A DNA stretch of 64,000 nt, taken from assembly GCA_910584965.1 (NCBI GenBank), contig CAJUDZ010000009.1:58651-122650 (forward strand), written 5' to 3'. Under the pieces are notes generated by a model that saw only the letters and a program-made list of their open reading frames with translations, had not been told where the DNA came from and ran no database searches. Below, in pieces: positions 1 to 7,911 of the stretch (position 1 is the first letter of the stretch; every line of letters starts with the position of its first letter). The DNA comes from an uncultured Lachnospiraceae bacterium (GTDB lineage: Bacteria; Bacillota; Clostridia; Lachnospirales; Lachnospiraceae). A program made the position numbers and the translations under genes.

Positions 1-2271
1 GGAAAAACAGGTGTTTTTGATATGACCGTCGGTCAAAAAGTTCTCCCCGGAGATTTAAAAGAGCTTGTTTCCAAAGAGACTATCGAACGCTATATCCAAC
101 AAAATCCGTCCGTATCCGTTCAAAGCAAAATCAATATGTTAAATGAACGGCTTTTCACAAAAATAAAAGACGAATTTCTCGGAAAAGGAGTCTCTTACAC
201 GGAAAATGAGAGAAAAGCGATTCGAAAAGCCTACCGCGGACGGTATGGCGGCAGGGTCTGGAAACAATCCCTTTACGATTTGTACCATGATTTTCTCATA
301 AAACAATCCGCAAAGGGATATGACGTGGGACTCCCGGACAGGGCGTTCGATGTTTACGATCTGGCCGCCCTCGCTTATCTGTATAAGCGGGTAAAAGAAA
401 CGGAAGTCATCAGCGAGGCGCATCACGTCGTCATCGACGAGGCTCAGGATTTTGGCATGATGGCGTACAGCGTTCTGAAATTCTGCATCAAAGACTGCAC
501 TTATACGATCATGGGGGATGTTTCCCAGAATATTCATTTCGGATATGGCCTTGCGGATTGGGAAGAGCTGAAAAACCTGATGATCACGGACGCAATGGAC
601 AATTTCGGCATCCTGAAAAAAAGCTACCGCAATACGGTGGAAATCTCGGAGTTTGCGGCAAAAATTCTGCATCACGGGCAGTTTTCCATCTATCCGGCCG
701 AACCGATCATCCGTCACGGCAGTCCGGTAAGTCTTCTGTATGTTGCGGAAAAAGAAGCGCAGTTTCAAAAAGCCGCTTCGATCTGTGAAGAATGGCAGAA
801 AAAAGGCCTTGATACAATCGCGGTCATATGCAGGAACCAAAATGCCGCCGAAACTGCCGCAGACCATCTGCGTAAATACATTGACGTCATAGAAAGCGAT
901 CTGGAAAAAGCCGTTTTCGGGAGCGGCATCATGACGCTTCCGGTCGAATATACAAAGGGGCTTGAATTTGACGCGGTACTCATCCTGAATCCGACAAGAG
1001 AAGAATACCCTGTCGATGACGGACACGCCCGGCTTTTGTATGTGGCTGCGACCCGCGCGCTGCATGAACTGTGCATTCTCCACGACGGTAACCTGACCGG
1101 ACTGATCGCGGATCCGCTTCCCGAAAGAATAACTAATGTTATTGAAAATGTCGAAACTGCAGTAAAAGACCGTCTGACCGCGGCGGGTAAATCCACTGTC
1201 AAAACCCCCGGCGAGTCTTCCGCACCCGGACGGACCGCCGCTCCTCCTTCCGGTCACCAAAAGCCCCGGTCCTCCGCCCCGGAAAAAAACATCGCACGGC
1301 CTTCTGCATCCGGGAAGCACATTGCCCGGCTTTCCGCGCCGGAAAAACATACCGCACGTCCCTCCGCAGAAGGAAAAAACATCTCCCGGCCCTCTGCGCC
1401 GGAAAAACGCATCGCACGGCTTTCCGTCCCGGAGAAAAACATCGCACGGCCGGTCACAGTGGGAAAACCCGTTATCCGCAGGCCGGACGGCTGTCCCGGA
1501 AAGAGGGCCTGTGTGACTGCTTCCGGTGCGAAATATTCAGCAGGTTTTTCCTTTGGAGATATGCCGCCTACGGAAACGCTGCGGCCGGCCGGCCATTCCA
1601 AAATCGACCTCGCCGTACGCTGGGCCGCAAAAGAAGCAGACGGCCTTTACCTGCAGAGCCGCTATGGTACCCTGCGCCTCAGCCCGGTTGGAAACGCTAT
1701 CGTTCGGATTACTTTCGTAAAAGACCGGCAAATGCCGGCCGCCCCGCATCCTGCGATTGCAGTCAGCCATATCGATAGGACATGGATGTACCGGGACAGC
1801 AGCGGCGCGGTGGATCTGCTGACCGACGAATTGTGTTTACGGGTCGATAAAACCACCGGGGCCATTCAATATATGACGAGGGATAAAAAGCTGCTGCTTT
1901 CTGAGCGAAACAAAGAATGCCGCCAGATCGAAATCGGACCGGGCGGCAGCATGAGAACATGGCTTTTCCTGGATTTTCAAAAAAATGAAACGCTGTACGC
2001 CATGGGCGGACAGGAGCAGGACAGCATAAAACTGCGCGGCTGTGCAAAGTATATTTCCCATGCCTCCGGTGCCGGAGAACTTCCTTTACTGCTCTCCGAC
2101 CACGGCTACGGGCTCCTTCTGGCCACGGAAGGCCCTGCTGTCTGCTGCGATATCTCCACTTACGGTTCTTATCTTTACACGGAAGAAGCCGCTGTTGATT
2201 ACTATTTCATCTGCGGAAAACGGCCAAATACAATCGTAAATGCCTGTGAATATCTTCTCGGCAGATTATAG
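1..2271 (+). CDS. HelD-like UvrD/Rep helicase C-terminal part fused to a GH31 N-terminal domain (5' end outside window)
   Basis: The reading frame is open from base 1, so the start lies outside the window; the first Met is at 22 (749 residues from there). Residues about 130-370 carry superfamily 1 helicase motifs: VIDEAQDFG (Walker B), a GDVSQNIHFG motif III region, a KSYRNT motif IV region, TKGLEFDAV and YVAATRA. This resembles HelD, the RNA polymerase-recycling helicase, more than UvrD or PcrA. A linker of seven 10-residue repeats (about 416-485) follows. Residues about 530-749 then match the galactose-mutarotase-like N-terminal domain of family 31 glycosidases (ETLYAMGGQEQ, LPLLLSDHGYGLLL, VDYYFICG, ending ACEYLLGRL). 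The protein stops where the GH31 TIM barrel would begin, and no barrel remnant follows. Helicase assignment is firm; the GH31 match is by pattern and the joint function is unknown. Confidence 0.75.
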   Translation, partial: GKTGVFDMTVGQKVLPGDLKELVSKETIERYIQQNPSVSVQSKINMLNERLFTKIKDEFLGKGVSYTENERKAIRKAYRGRYGGRVWKQSLYDLYHDFLIKQSAKGYDVGLPDRAFDVYDLAALAYLYKRVKETEVISEAHHVVIDEAQDFGMMAYSVLKFCIKDCTYTIMGDVSQNIHFGYGLADWEELKNLMITDAMDNFGILKKSYRNTVEISEFAAKILHHGQFSIYPAEPIIRHGSPVSLLYVAEKEAQFQKAASICEEWQKKGLDTIAVICRNQNAAETAADHLRKYIDVIESDLEKAVFGSGIMTLPVEYTKGLEFDAVLILNPTREEYPVDDGHARLLYVAATRALHELCILHDGNLTGLIADPLPERITNVIENVETAVKDRLTAAGKSTVKTPGESSAPGRTAAPPSGHQKPRSSAPEKNIARPSASGKHIARLSAPEKHTARPSAEGKNISRPSAPEKRIARLSVPEKNIARPVTVGKPVIRRPDGCPGKRACVTASGAKYSAGFSFGDMPPTETLRPAGHSKIDLAVRWAAKEADGLYLQSRYGTLRLSPVGNAIVRITFVKDRQMPAAPHPAIAVSHIDRTWMYRDSSGAVDLLTDELCLRVDKTTGAIQYMTRDKKLLLSERNKECRQIEIGPGGSMRTWLFLDFQKNETLYAMGGQEQDSIKLRGCAKYISHASGAGELPLLLSDHGYGLLLATEGPAVCCDISTYGSYLYTEEAAVDYYFICGKRPNTIVNACEYLLGRL
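1267..1476 (+). repeat. Seven in-frame 30-bp repeats encoding a basic 10-residue linker
   Basis: Seven consecutive 30-bp units begin at 1267, 1297, 1327, 1357, 1387, 1417 and 1447. They encode variants of R-[PSL]-S-A-P-E-K-[NHR]-I-A; the last unit is the most diverged. The array joins the helicase to the GH31-like domain and is rich in Arg, Lys, Pro and Ser, so it is probably a flexible basic linker. Length variation between strains would be expected. Confidence 0.85.
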
Positions 2272-2291
2272 CCGGCCGCTTCACGCTGTCG

Positions 2292-2978
2292 TCAGACAGT
2301 GTCCCCTTCGGGCTGCCTGCGGAAACCGTTTCTTTCAAAAAACCGCATTACCTGGAGCAGATCGTCGAAAACAGCAACGCTTTTTTCATACATCTCTTCC
2401 GTCGCCGGCAGCAAATCCGGCACCATAACGGGCATCATGCCGGCGCTGTATGCCGCGCGGATGCCGTTATGAGAGTCTTCGACCGCATAGGCGTTCCGTG
2501 GAGGAACGCCCATCTTCTCACAGGCCATCAGATAGATGTCAGGTTCGGGTTTGCTCCGTTTCAGCTGATCGCCGCCCACTACCACCTGAAAATACTCATA
2601 TAATCCGGCCTGTCGCAGTTCTTCCTCCACGACTGCCAGTCTGGTGGAGGAAGCGAGCCCGACAGGAACATTTTCCGCTTTCAGATACTGCAAAAGTTCT
2701 CTGGCGCCCTTTTTCAAAGGCAGACCGTTCTCCGCGATATGCTTTCGGAACCGGAGAGAAGCTTCACCGCTGTATTTCGCAAAATCAAAGTCTTTTCCAT
2801 AATGCGCGTAGACGATTTCCTCCGTTTTCTTCTTATTTGTACCGATGCATTCCGTCAGCGTCTGTCGAACATCCGCAATCCCATATGTTTCACCGATCTT
2901 TTCCCAGATATCCAGTATCAGCAGTTCGCTGTCAAAAATAGTACCGTCCATATCAAAAATAACAACCTTTTTGTCCAT
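2292..2978 (-). CDS. HAD-superfamily phosphatase/phosphomutase, beta-phosphoglucomutase-like
   Basis: A 228-residue soluble HAD hydrolase. Motif I is VIFDMDGTIFDSE near the N-terminus (nucleophile and acid/base Asp). Motif II is LASST, motif III lies around KRSKPEPDIYL, and motif IV is the AVEDSHNGIRAA region. The cap between motifs I and II is helical, as in the beta-PGM/phosphoglycolate phosphatase subfamily. The start at 2978 is preferred over an upstream Met at 3002 because GGAGGG lies about 5 bases before it. It ends convergently with the helicase fusion gene and starts 28 bases past the end of the next upstream gene. The substrate cannot be read from the sequence; a small sugar phosphate or phosphoglycolate is most likely. 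Confidence 0.88.
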   Translation of the reverse strand: MDKKVVIFDMDGTIFDSELLILDIWEKIGETYGIADVRQTLTECIGTNKKKTEEIVYAHYGKDFDFAKYSGEASLRFRKHIAENGLPLKKGARELLQYLKAENVPVGLASSTRLAVVEEELRQAGLYEYFQVVVGGDQLKRSKPEPDIYLMACEKMGVPPRNAYAVEDSHNGIRAAYSAGMMPVMVPDLLPATEEMYEKSVAVFDDLLQVMRFFERNGFRRQPEGDTV

Positions 2979-3005
2979 TATACCCTCCGTTTTTCCGGCC
3001 ATACA

Positions 3006-5546
3006 CTAGTCTTCTTCTTTTCTGACATATGTGATAAAATGATTTCCGTTTTCCAGAAGCCACTGTGTGGAATCGTTCATTCCCTTTTTATAGACCGTTC
3101 CGGTCAATGGATCCATTACGACGATATTCAGCTCATTGAATCCCACGATCAGAACCGCGTTTCCATCCTGTAACGTCGCCAGCACCGGAATGTCCATATT
3201 CACATAGTATAATACGGCGTCCAGACTGCTTCCGGTCAGGTCAAGCACCTGTATGTCCTTCAGACTCGATTCCAGAATGGCCGGAATCGTATTGCCCTGT
3301 TCGAGCATATATTCCGTACGCCGCGATACCCCTTCGTACTTCAGGATCGTATTCAGGCAGACGGAAAGGCTCGTGTTCAGTTCCGTTACCTGTTCACCTT
3401 CGATTGCCATAATCTGATTCCGCGTGCTTCTCGCAGTCCGCTTCCAGATATAATCGCCTTCATCATCCACAATCACGCCGACATTATCGTAAGCATAAAT
3501 AACCGCTTTGCCGGGATCTGAAAAAATGCCTTCAATTCCGTTTTTACCGTATACATAATACCGCTTTCCGGCCTCCTCGCCCTCTTCCACGGCAAGTTCC
3601 CGCTTTCCTTCAAAAAGGACTTCTTTGGGCGTCAGTATTTTCAACGCTTTGGTATCGATCATTTCTTTGACTACAATTTCATAAACAGTCTCATATTTTT
3701 CAATTACCACGCTGCTGATTTCGTTGCTGCCGGTGGATGCTTTTTCGGTGCTCATAATCTGGTCGTCGCTGGCGGGCACATATTCGCCTCTCTCCTCATC
3801 CCATGCCACTCTGGACAAGGTCAGCTGGTTATCCGAGATTGCGCTGTCCACCACATAAATGCCCTCTTCATGATACGTTTTCAACAAGTTTCCGTTGTCT
3901 CCCTGAATCCGAAGACAGTACATCGGAAACGTCGTGTTTCCCGTATGCTTAATGACAATATCCTCTCGTTTTGCCAGACCGTATATCAGATCTTCCCCCA
4001 TAAAACCGAGCAGCGCTATATACTCGCCGTTTCCGGCGGTAATTTCCGTTTCCTGCTCCGTACCGAGATTCAGAAGCTTTAATACGGTACTGCTGTACTG
4101 CTCTCCGCCTTCCTGCCATACGAGCATTTTATTGGATTGGGAGACTTTATAATTTTCTTCGGTCAGCCCGGAAACGACCACCGTGTAGTCTTTGGCCCTC
4201 AGATCGACCGCATAGACATTTCCTTCCAGCATCAGATAACAGATCGCCGATTTATTAATGTAGGAGAGCTTTTCCACGTCGCTTTTCAGCAATTCATAGG
4301 AACGCCCATAGGGAATATATATCTGCTCTTCCACCGTATTGGTCATGCTGTTATAAAAGTAAACGGAAACACCCACTTCGCCTTCGTGTCTGCCCCTGTT
4401 CATATAACCGTACACGATAAATACCACATTGCCGGCTTCATCCACATTCATAATCTTGATCTGGTGTCTCGTATAACTGCTGCGCGGATCCGTAATATCC
4501 TCTTCATAAAAGGAAAAAAGACGCGCCAGTTTCTGATCTGTCACATTATAACTATACAGTTTATTGGAACAGACAAAGGCAAAAACATTTCCGCCGTCGC
4601 TTTCCTGCATTTTAACATCATTGCCAACAATGCCGAGCATGATTTTATCGTTGGCGTAAACATCCGCGTTTTCGTCAAAAATCTGCGTCATTTCCCGGTC
4701 AAAATCCAAAAGATACATGCGCTCCGGCGTATATCGCACGCGGTAGTATTCTTTGACGTGATAATACGTCCGTTCCCGGCCGTTCCGCGTGGCCGCCGTG
4801 TATTCCAGCTGAAAAGAGCCGGTCCGCGTTTCCAGCTCTTTGATATCGACAACCGGCTCCGTAATCTTTTCCACATCGAGATCCGCCCATGTTACCTGGT
4901 GAAAACTGCTGTGTATCGTCACTTTGTGAAGCGTTGAATTATCGCCTTCCGCATTGGATTCCAGATACTTTGTCAGTTCGGCCGCCGCTTCCCTGTCGAA
5001 AGTCCGATTATGAAAGTCCAGCACATACTCCAGCTTTTCCTGGATATACATTTCTTCCGACTGAATAATTCTTGTATAATAACGAATGGTATCTTTTCCT
5101 GCAGGCGTCAGAAAAATAACCAGCATATATTCTTTGTTTTCGCTGATCAAATCTTTTAACGTAATCTCGCATCGAAGCTGTTCTTCCGTTTCTCTGTAAT
5201 CTTCAATTTTTGTGCTTTCTACCAGACGTTCTCCATTGATGCTGCGCACTTCAAAGGACAGAGATTCTATTTTATTTCCGTAAGTATCTACCGTAAAAGC
5301 TACATTTCTGCGGCTTCCGATCGGCAGCAGCGTATCCCGCAGATAACTGGTGTCCATATCGCCCGCATAGCCGTGCAGCCGGTTGACCGGACAATCGCCT
5401 ATCCGCATCGTGATGATGGGGAAAGAAGCCTCTCCCATCTCTATCGTCATATCCGTATTTCCTTTATTCATGACCGCGCTGACGCCGAATAATGCTGCCA
5501 GAAAAATAACGATCAGGTAAATGCTTTTTATAACCGTTTTTTTCAT
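3006..5546 (-). CDS. Large exported/membrane-anchored protein with a degenerate C39-like C-terminal domain
   Basis: An 846-residue protein with an N-terminal basic-hydrophobic segment (KKTVIKSIYLIVIFLAALFG), so it is exported and probably anchored by one helix. The long middle part is rich in beta strands and looks like a repetitive propeller or lectin-like region, with no family I recognise. The last 120 residues resemble a C39-type papain-fold peptidase: Cys near residue 730 (SVCLNTILKYEG), then GNAVLIVGF near 796 and VMDPLTG near 812. The usual catalytic His (G-H-A-V) is replaced by Asn, so proteolysis is doubtful. A TTG at 5555 could also serve as start; the ATG at 5546 gives a normal signal sequence. 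It lies 19 bases after the methyltransferase gene, probably in one operon. Confidence 0.6.
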   Translation of the reverse strand: MKKTVIKSIYLIVIFLAALFGVSAVMNKGNTDMTIEMGEASFPIITMRIGDCPVNRLHGYAGDMDTSYLRDTLLPIGSRRNVAFTVDTYGNKIESLSFEVRSINGERLVESTKIEDYRETEEQLRCEITLKDLISENKEYMLVIFLTPAGKDTIRYYTRIIQSEEMYIQEKLEYVLDFHNRTFDREAAAELTKYLESNAEGDNSTLHKVTIHSSFHQVTWADLDVEKITEPVVDIKELETRTGSFQLEYTAATRNGRERTYYHVKEYYRVRYTPERMYLLDFDREMTQIFDENADVYANDKIMLGIVGNDVKMQESDGGNVFAFVCSNKLYSYNVTDQKLARLFSFYEEDITDPRSSYTRHQIKIMNVDEAGNVVFIVYGYMNRGRHEGEVGVSVYFYNSMTNTVEEQIYIPYGRSYELLKSDVEKLSYINKSAICYLMLEGNVYAVDLRAKDYTVVVSGLTEENYKVSQSNKMLVWQEGGEQYSSTVLKLLNLGTEQETEITAGNGEYIALLGFMGEDLIYGLAKREDIVIKHTGNTTFPMYCLRIQGDNGNLLKTYHEEGIYVVDSAISDNQLTLSRVAWDEERGEYVPASDDQIMSTEKASTGSNEISSVVIEKYETVYEIVVKEMIDTKALKILTPKEVLFEGKRELAVEEGEEAGKRYYVYGKNGIEGIFSDPGKAVIYAYDNVGVIVDDEGDYIWKRTARSTRNQIMAIEGEQVTELNTSLSVCLNTILKYEGVSRRTEYMLEQGNTIPAILESSLKDIQVLDLTGSSLDAVLYYVNMDIPVLATLQDGNAVLIVGFNELNIVVMDPLTGTVYKKGMNDSTQWLLENGNHFITYVRKEED

Positions 5547-5565
5547 AAACTCCAAGTCCTTTTAT

Positions 5566-6807
5566 CTAATTGCCCTGCTCTTCTGCCGGCTTTAATAAAT
5601 TCCATAATGACGGTTCAATCCGAAGAAATTCCGTAACATCCGATATTTTATTTATTTCTTCCCGTCTCCGCTCCGCATTTATTTTTCCGTTTTTTACCGC
5701 TCTGATCAGTATGTTCTTCGGCGTATGCTCCAGATCAATAAACTCAAGCAAGTCCGTCTCGTATCCTTCCGCCTTCAGGATATCCGCTCTGAGCGCGTCC
5801 GTTATCAGCGCCGACATCCGCTCTTTGACAATTCCGTATTGAAGAACGGGATTCAGCTCTTTACAGGAAATCTGTTTATTCACCTCGTGCTGACAGCAGG
5901 GAACCGATAAAATCACCTTTGCCCCCCATTTTACGGCTTTGGCCAGCGCGTAGTCCGTCGCCGTATCGCAGGCATGCAGCGTTACGACCATATCCGCCGC
6001 GGCAATTCCTTCATATTCCGCGATATCGCCGCGGATAAACCGCAGTTTTCGATAACCGTATTTTTCGCTCAGCCCGTTACAGCGTTCTATCACATCTTCT
6101 TTCAGGTCAAGGCCTGTGATCGCCGCATCGAGTCCTTTCAACTCGTGAAGGTAATAATAGATGGCAAACGTCAGATAAGACTTCCCACATCCAAAATCCA
6201 CAATCCGTATTTCTCTGTCTGCCGGAAGCGCAGGCAGAATATCTTCTATAAATTCCAGAAAACGGTTGATCTGCTTGTATTTGTCATATTTCGCGCGGAC
6301 AACTTGTCCCTCTTTCCCCTGAACGCCCAAATCCACCAAAAAAGGAACGGCCGTGCCTTCCTCCAGAATATATTTTTTTACCCGGTTATGTGTCATGGAA
6401 ATTTGGGGACGGCCCATTTTGACCGCTTCCCGGCAGTCTCCCTGCGCCGCTTCCGCAGTTTTCGCCCTTTGCTGCGCGGTATCTTTCTTCCTGACAGTCA
6501 TCTTTCCTTTTTTGCTGACAAGAATGACCGCCTTTTCATTAGTATGCTCTATTTCACACTGTTTAAAATCCTGAAGCAGATAATTTCCAATTCGTGGAAT
6601 CATTTCCCCGGCCGGATAATTTTCGTGAAATACCTTCGTTCCCTGGTACACCGTTTCCTGAAACATCAGTTCTTCCCGCAGCATGACCGGCCTGATCTTT
6701 ACCTTGAAAGCCTTCTCCCTGTTCCGGGCGTTGCTCAGAATGATCTGGTACAGGCCGTCATTGACGGTTTCTTCTATCAACTTCCTGAGTTCTTCCTGCA
6801 TTTTCAT
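5566..6807 (-). CDS. Class I SAM-dependent methyltransferase, Methyltransf_32-like
   Basis: A 413-residue protein. The N-terminal half (1-170) is poorly defined. The C-terminal half is a Rossmann methyltransferase: the SAM-binding loop VDFGCGKSYLTF near residue 205, acidic residue LDLKEDV after beta 2, then GDIAEYEG and the catalytic-type motif SVPCCQHE. This motif set matches the Methyltransf_32 family (relatives of METTL25 and GSTCD), whose bacterial substrates are not established; RNA modification is a guess. The ATG at 6807 follows AAAAAGG at a good distance. It is followed at 19 bases by the exported-protein gene. Function beyond methyl transfer is not assignable. Confidence 0.8.
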   Translation of the reverse strand: MKMQEELRKLIEETVNDGLYQIILSNARNREKAFKVKIRPVMLREELMFQETVYQGTKVFHENYPAGEMIPRIGNYLLQDFKQCEIEHTNEKAVILVSKKGKMTVRKKDTAQQRAKTAEAAQGDCREAVKMGRPQISMTHNRVKKYILEEGTAVPFLVDLGVQGKEGQVVRAKYDKYKQINRFLEFIEDILPALPADREIRIVDFGCGKSYLTFAIYYYLHELKGLDAAITGLDLKEDVIERCNGLSEKYGYRKLRFIRGDIAEYEGIAAADMVVTLHACDTATDYALAKAVKWGAKVILSVPCCQHEVNKQISCKELNPVLQYGIVKERMSALITDALRADILKAEGYETDLLEFIDLEHTPKNILIRAVKNGKINAERRREEINKISDVTEFLRIEPSLWNLLKPAEEQGN

Positions 6808-6823
6808 AACACCTTTTTATTTT

Positions 6824-6854
6824 AACAGGCGGAAAAGACTTCTTTCCGCCTGTT
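6824..6854. terminator. 12-bp hairpin between an unknown gene and the methyltransferase gene
   Basis: Perfect 12-bp inverted repeat (6824-6835 with 6843-6854) with a 7-base loop. A T-rich run follows on the plus strand only. The flanking genes read on the minus strand, so as an intrinsic terminator its polarity is unexpected; it may act as a leader hairpin for the methyltransferase mRNA, 17 bases before its start codon. Confidence 0.55.
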
Positions 6855-6891
6855 TTATTCCTATTGTATAGAGATTTTTCCAAAACCTCAA

Positions 6892-7353
6892 CTAAAATTT
6901 TAGTATTCCATTATGATTTGCATGTCTTTTCTTATAAATTTCGTAGTAAAGCAGCACCTGTACAAACTCTTCTATCCACTCCCAGGGCTTCTCCTGCATG
7001 CCTGCCATTTCCGGAACGGCCATTTCCGCCGCCTCCATCCTGCCCGCCGCTTTGTCCGCGGCGCCCGAAAAACCTGTAAAATCTTCTCCGGTCTTTTCCA
7101 TTCGTCTGATCTTATCCATGATCGTCTTTGTCAGGCGGTACAGCTGCCATTTATCCGGATATTCATCATAAATACAGCTTCCTTCATAATCTATCTGATT
7201 CAGTATTTCCGCAATGATTTTCTGATAGCGTTTCGCTTCCGACGGGTACATCTGTTGTAAGTATTCCAAATCTCTCGTTACGGTATCCTCTTCCTGATAA
7301 TACATGGGAAGCGGATATGCCATATAAAAAGGAAGGATTCTTGATTGATTCAT
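6892..7353 (-). CDS. Conserved hypothetical protein, small acidic
   Basis: A 153-residue soluble protein without signal or membrane segments. The N-terminus has MNQSRILPFYMAYPLPMYYQ, followed by a charged helical core with QMYPSEAKRYQKIIAEILNQ and CIYDEYPDKWQLYRL, and a C-terminal helix ending LYYEIYKKRH. A longer reading from 7443 is open, but the Met at 7353 is the only one preceded by a GGA-type site and begins the region that looks conserved. It sits just downstream of the ATP synthase operon, behind a hairpin at 7431-7456, and ahead of the methyltransferase. I recognise no family and cannot assign a function. Confidence 0.6.
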   Translation of the reverse strand: MNQSRILPFYMAYPLPMYYQEEDTVTRDLEYLQQMYPSEAKRYQKIIAEILNQIDYEGSCIYDEYPDKWQLYRLTKTIMDKIRRMEKTGEDFTGFSGAADKAAGRMEAAEMAVPEMAGMQEKPWEWIEEFVQVLLYYEIYKKRHANHNGILKF

Positions 7354-7430
7354 ATGATTCCAGCTTCTGACCTGATTTATTTTATCATATGCGCATGGAA
7401 GCGCTTTGTTGAATCGCGCACAGGATTCAA

Positions 7431-7456
7431 ATAGGACAGGCATTCGCCTGTCCTAT
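7431..7456 (-). terminator. Hairpin at the end of the ATP synthase operon
   Basis: An 11-bp perfect stem (7431-7441 with 7446-7456) and a 4-base loop, 9 bases after the atpC stop. On the minus strand only a short T run follows, so termination may be partial, with some read-through into the small unknown gene. Confidence 0.7.
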
Positions 7457-7464
7457 GGATAACA

Positions 7465-7878
7465 TTATTGATCGTTGATTGCATTGATTCTTGCGACTGC
7501 ACGCTTTAAAGACATTTCGGCACGTTTCATATCCGTCCCCGGCGCATGTTCTCTGATTCGGTTTTCCGCACGTTCTTTGGATTCTTCCGCGCGTTTTAAA
7601 TCGATTTCTGCCGGCCATTCAATGATTTCCGCAAGGATTGTCACTTTATCCTGCAGCACTTCTGCAAAACCCGCATGGAGCGCCGCTTCTTTTGTTCCAT
7701 TCTCCTGTGTGATCATCAGGATACCCGGTGCAATAATCATCGTCATCGGAATATGTTCTTTATAAATTCCGACTTCGCCTTCCACCGTATTAAATTCAAC
7801 CATCGAAACCTGTTCCTCATAAAATACTCTGTCGGGTGTGATGATTTTTAATGTAAACCTGTTATCATTTTCAGCCAT
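7465..7878 (-). CDS. atpC: ATP synthase F1 epsilon subunit
   Basis: A 137-residue F1 epsilon subunit of the central stalk, which couples c-ring rotation to F1 and inhibits ATP hydrolysis. An N-terminal beta sandwich (FTLKIITPDRVFYEEQV, VEFNTVEGEVGIYKEHIPM) is followed by two C-terminal helices rich in Ala, Arg and Glu (about 90-137), the normal family layout and length. It is the last gene of the operon, 33 bases after atpD. Confidence 0.96.
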   Translation of the reverse strand: MAENDNRFTLKIITPDRVFYEEQVSMVEFNTVEGEVGIYKEHIPMTMIIAPGILMITQENGTKEAALHAGFAEVLQDKVTILAEIIEWPAEIDLKRAEESKERAENRIREHAPGTDMKRAEMSLKRAVARINAINDQ

Positions 7879-7911
7879 ACTTTACCCCTGCCTTTCTCTC
7901 AGCCTGTGAAT

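Noticed and set aside
139..1350. 403-codon open frame on the minus strand opposite the helicase gene
   Set aside because: It is the complement of a real gene with clear helicase motifs, has no ribosome site and shows no domain.
4137..4937. 266-codon open frame on the plus strand
   Set aside because: Complement of the exported-protein gene; no ribosome site and no family.
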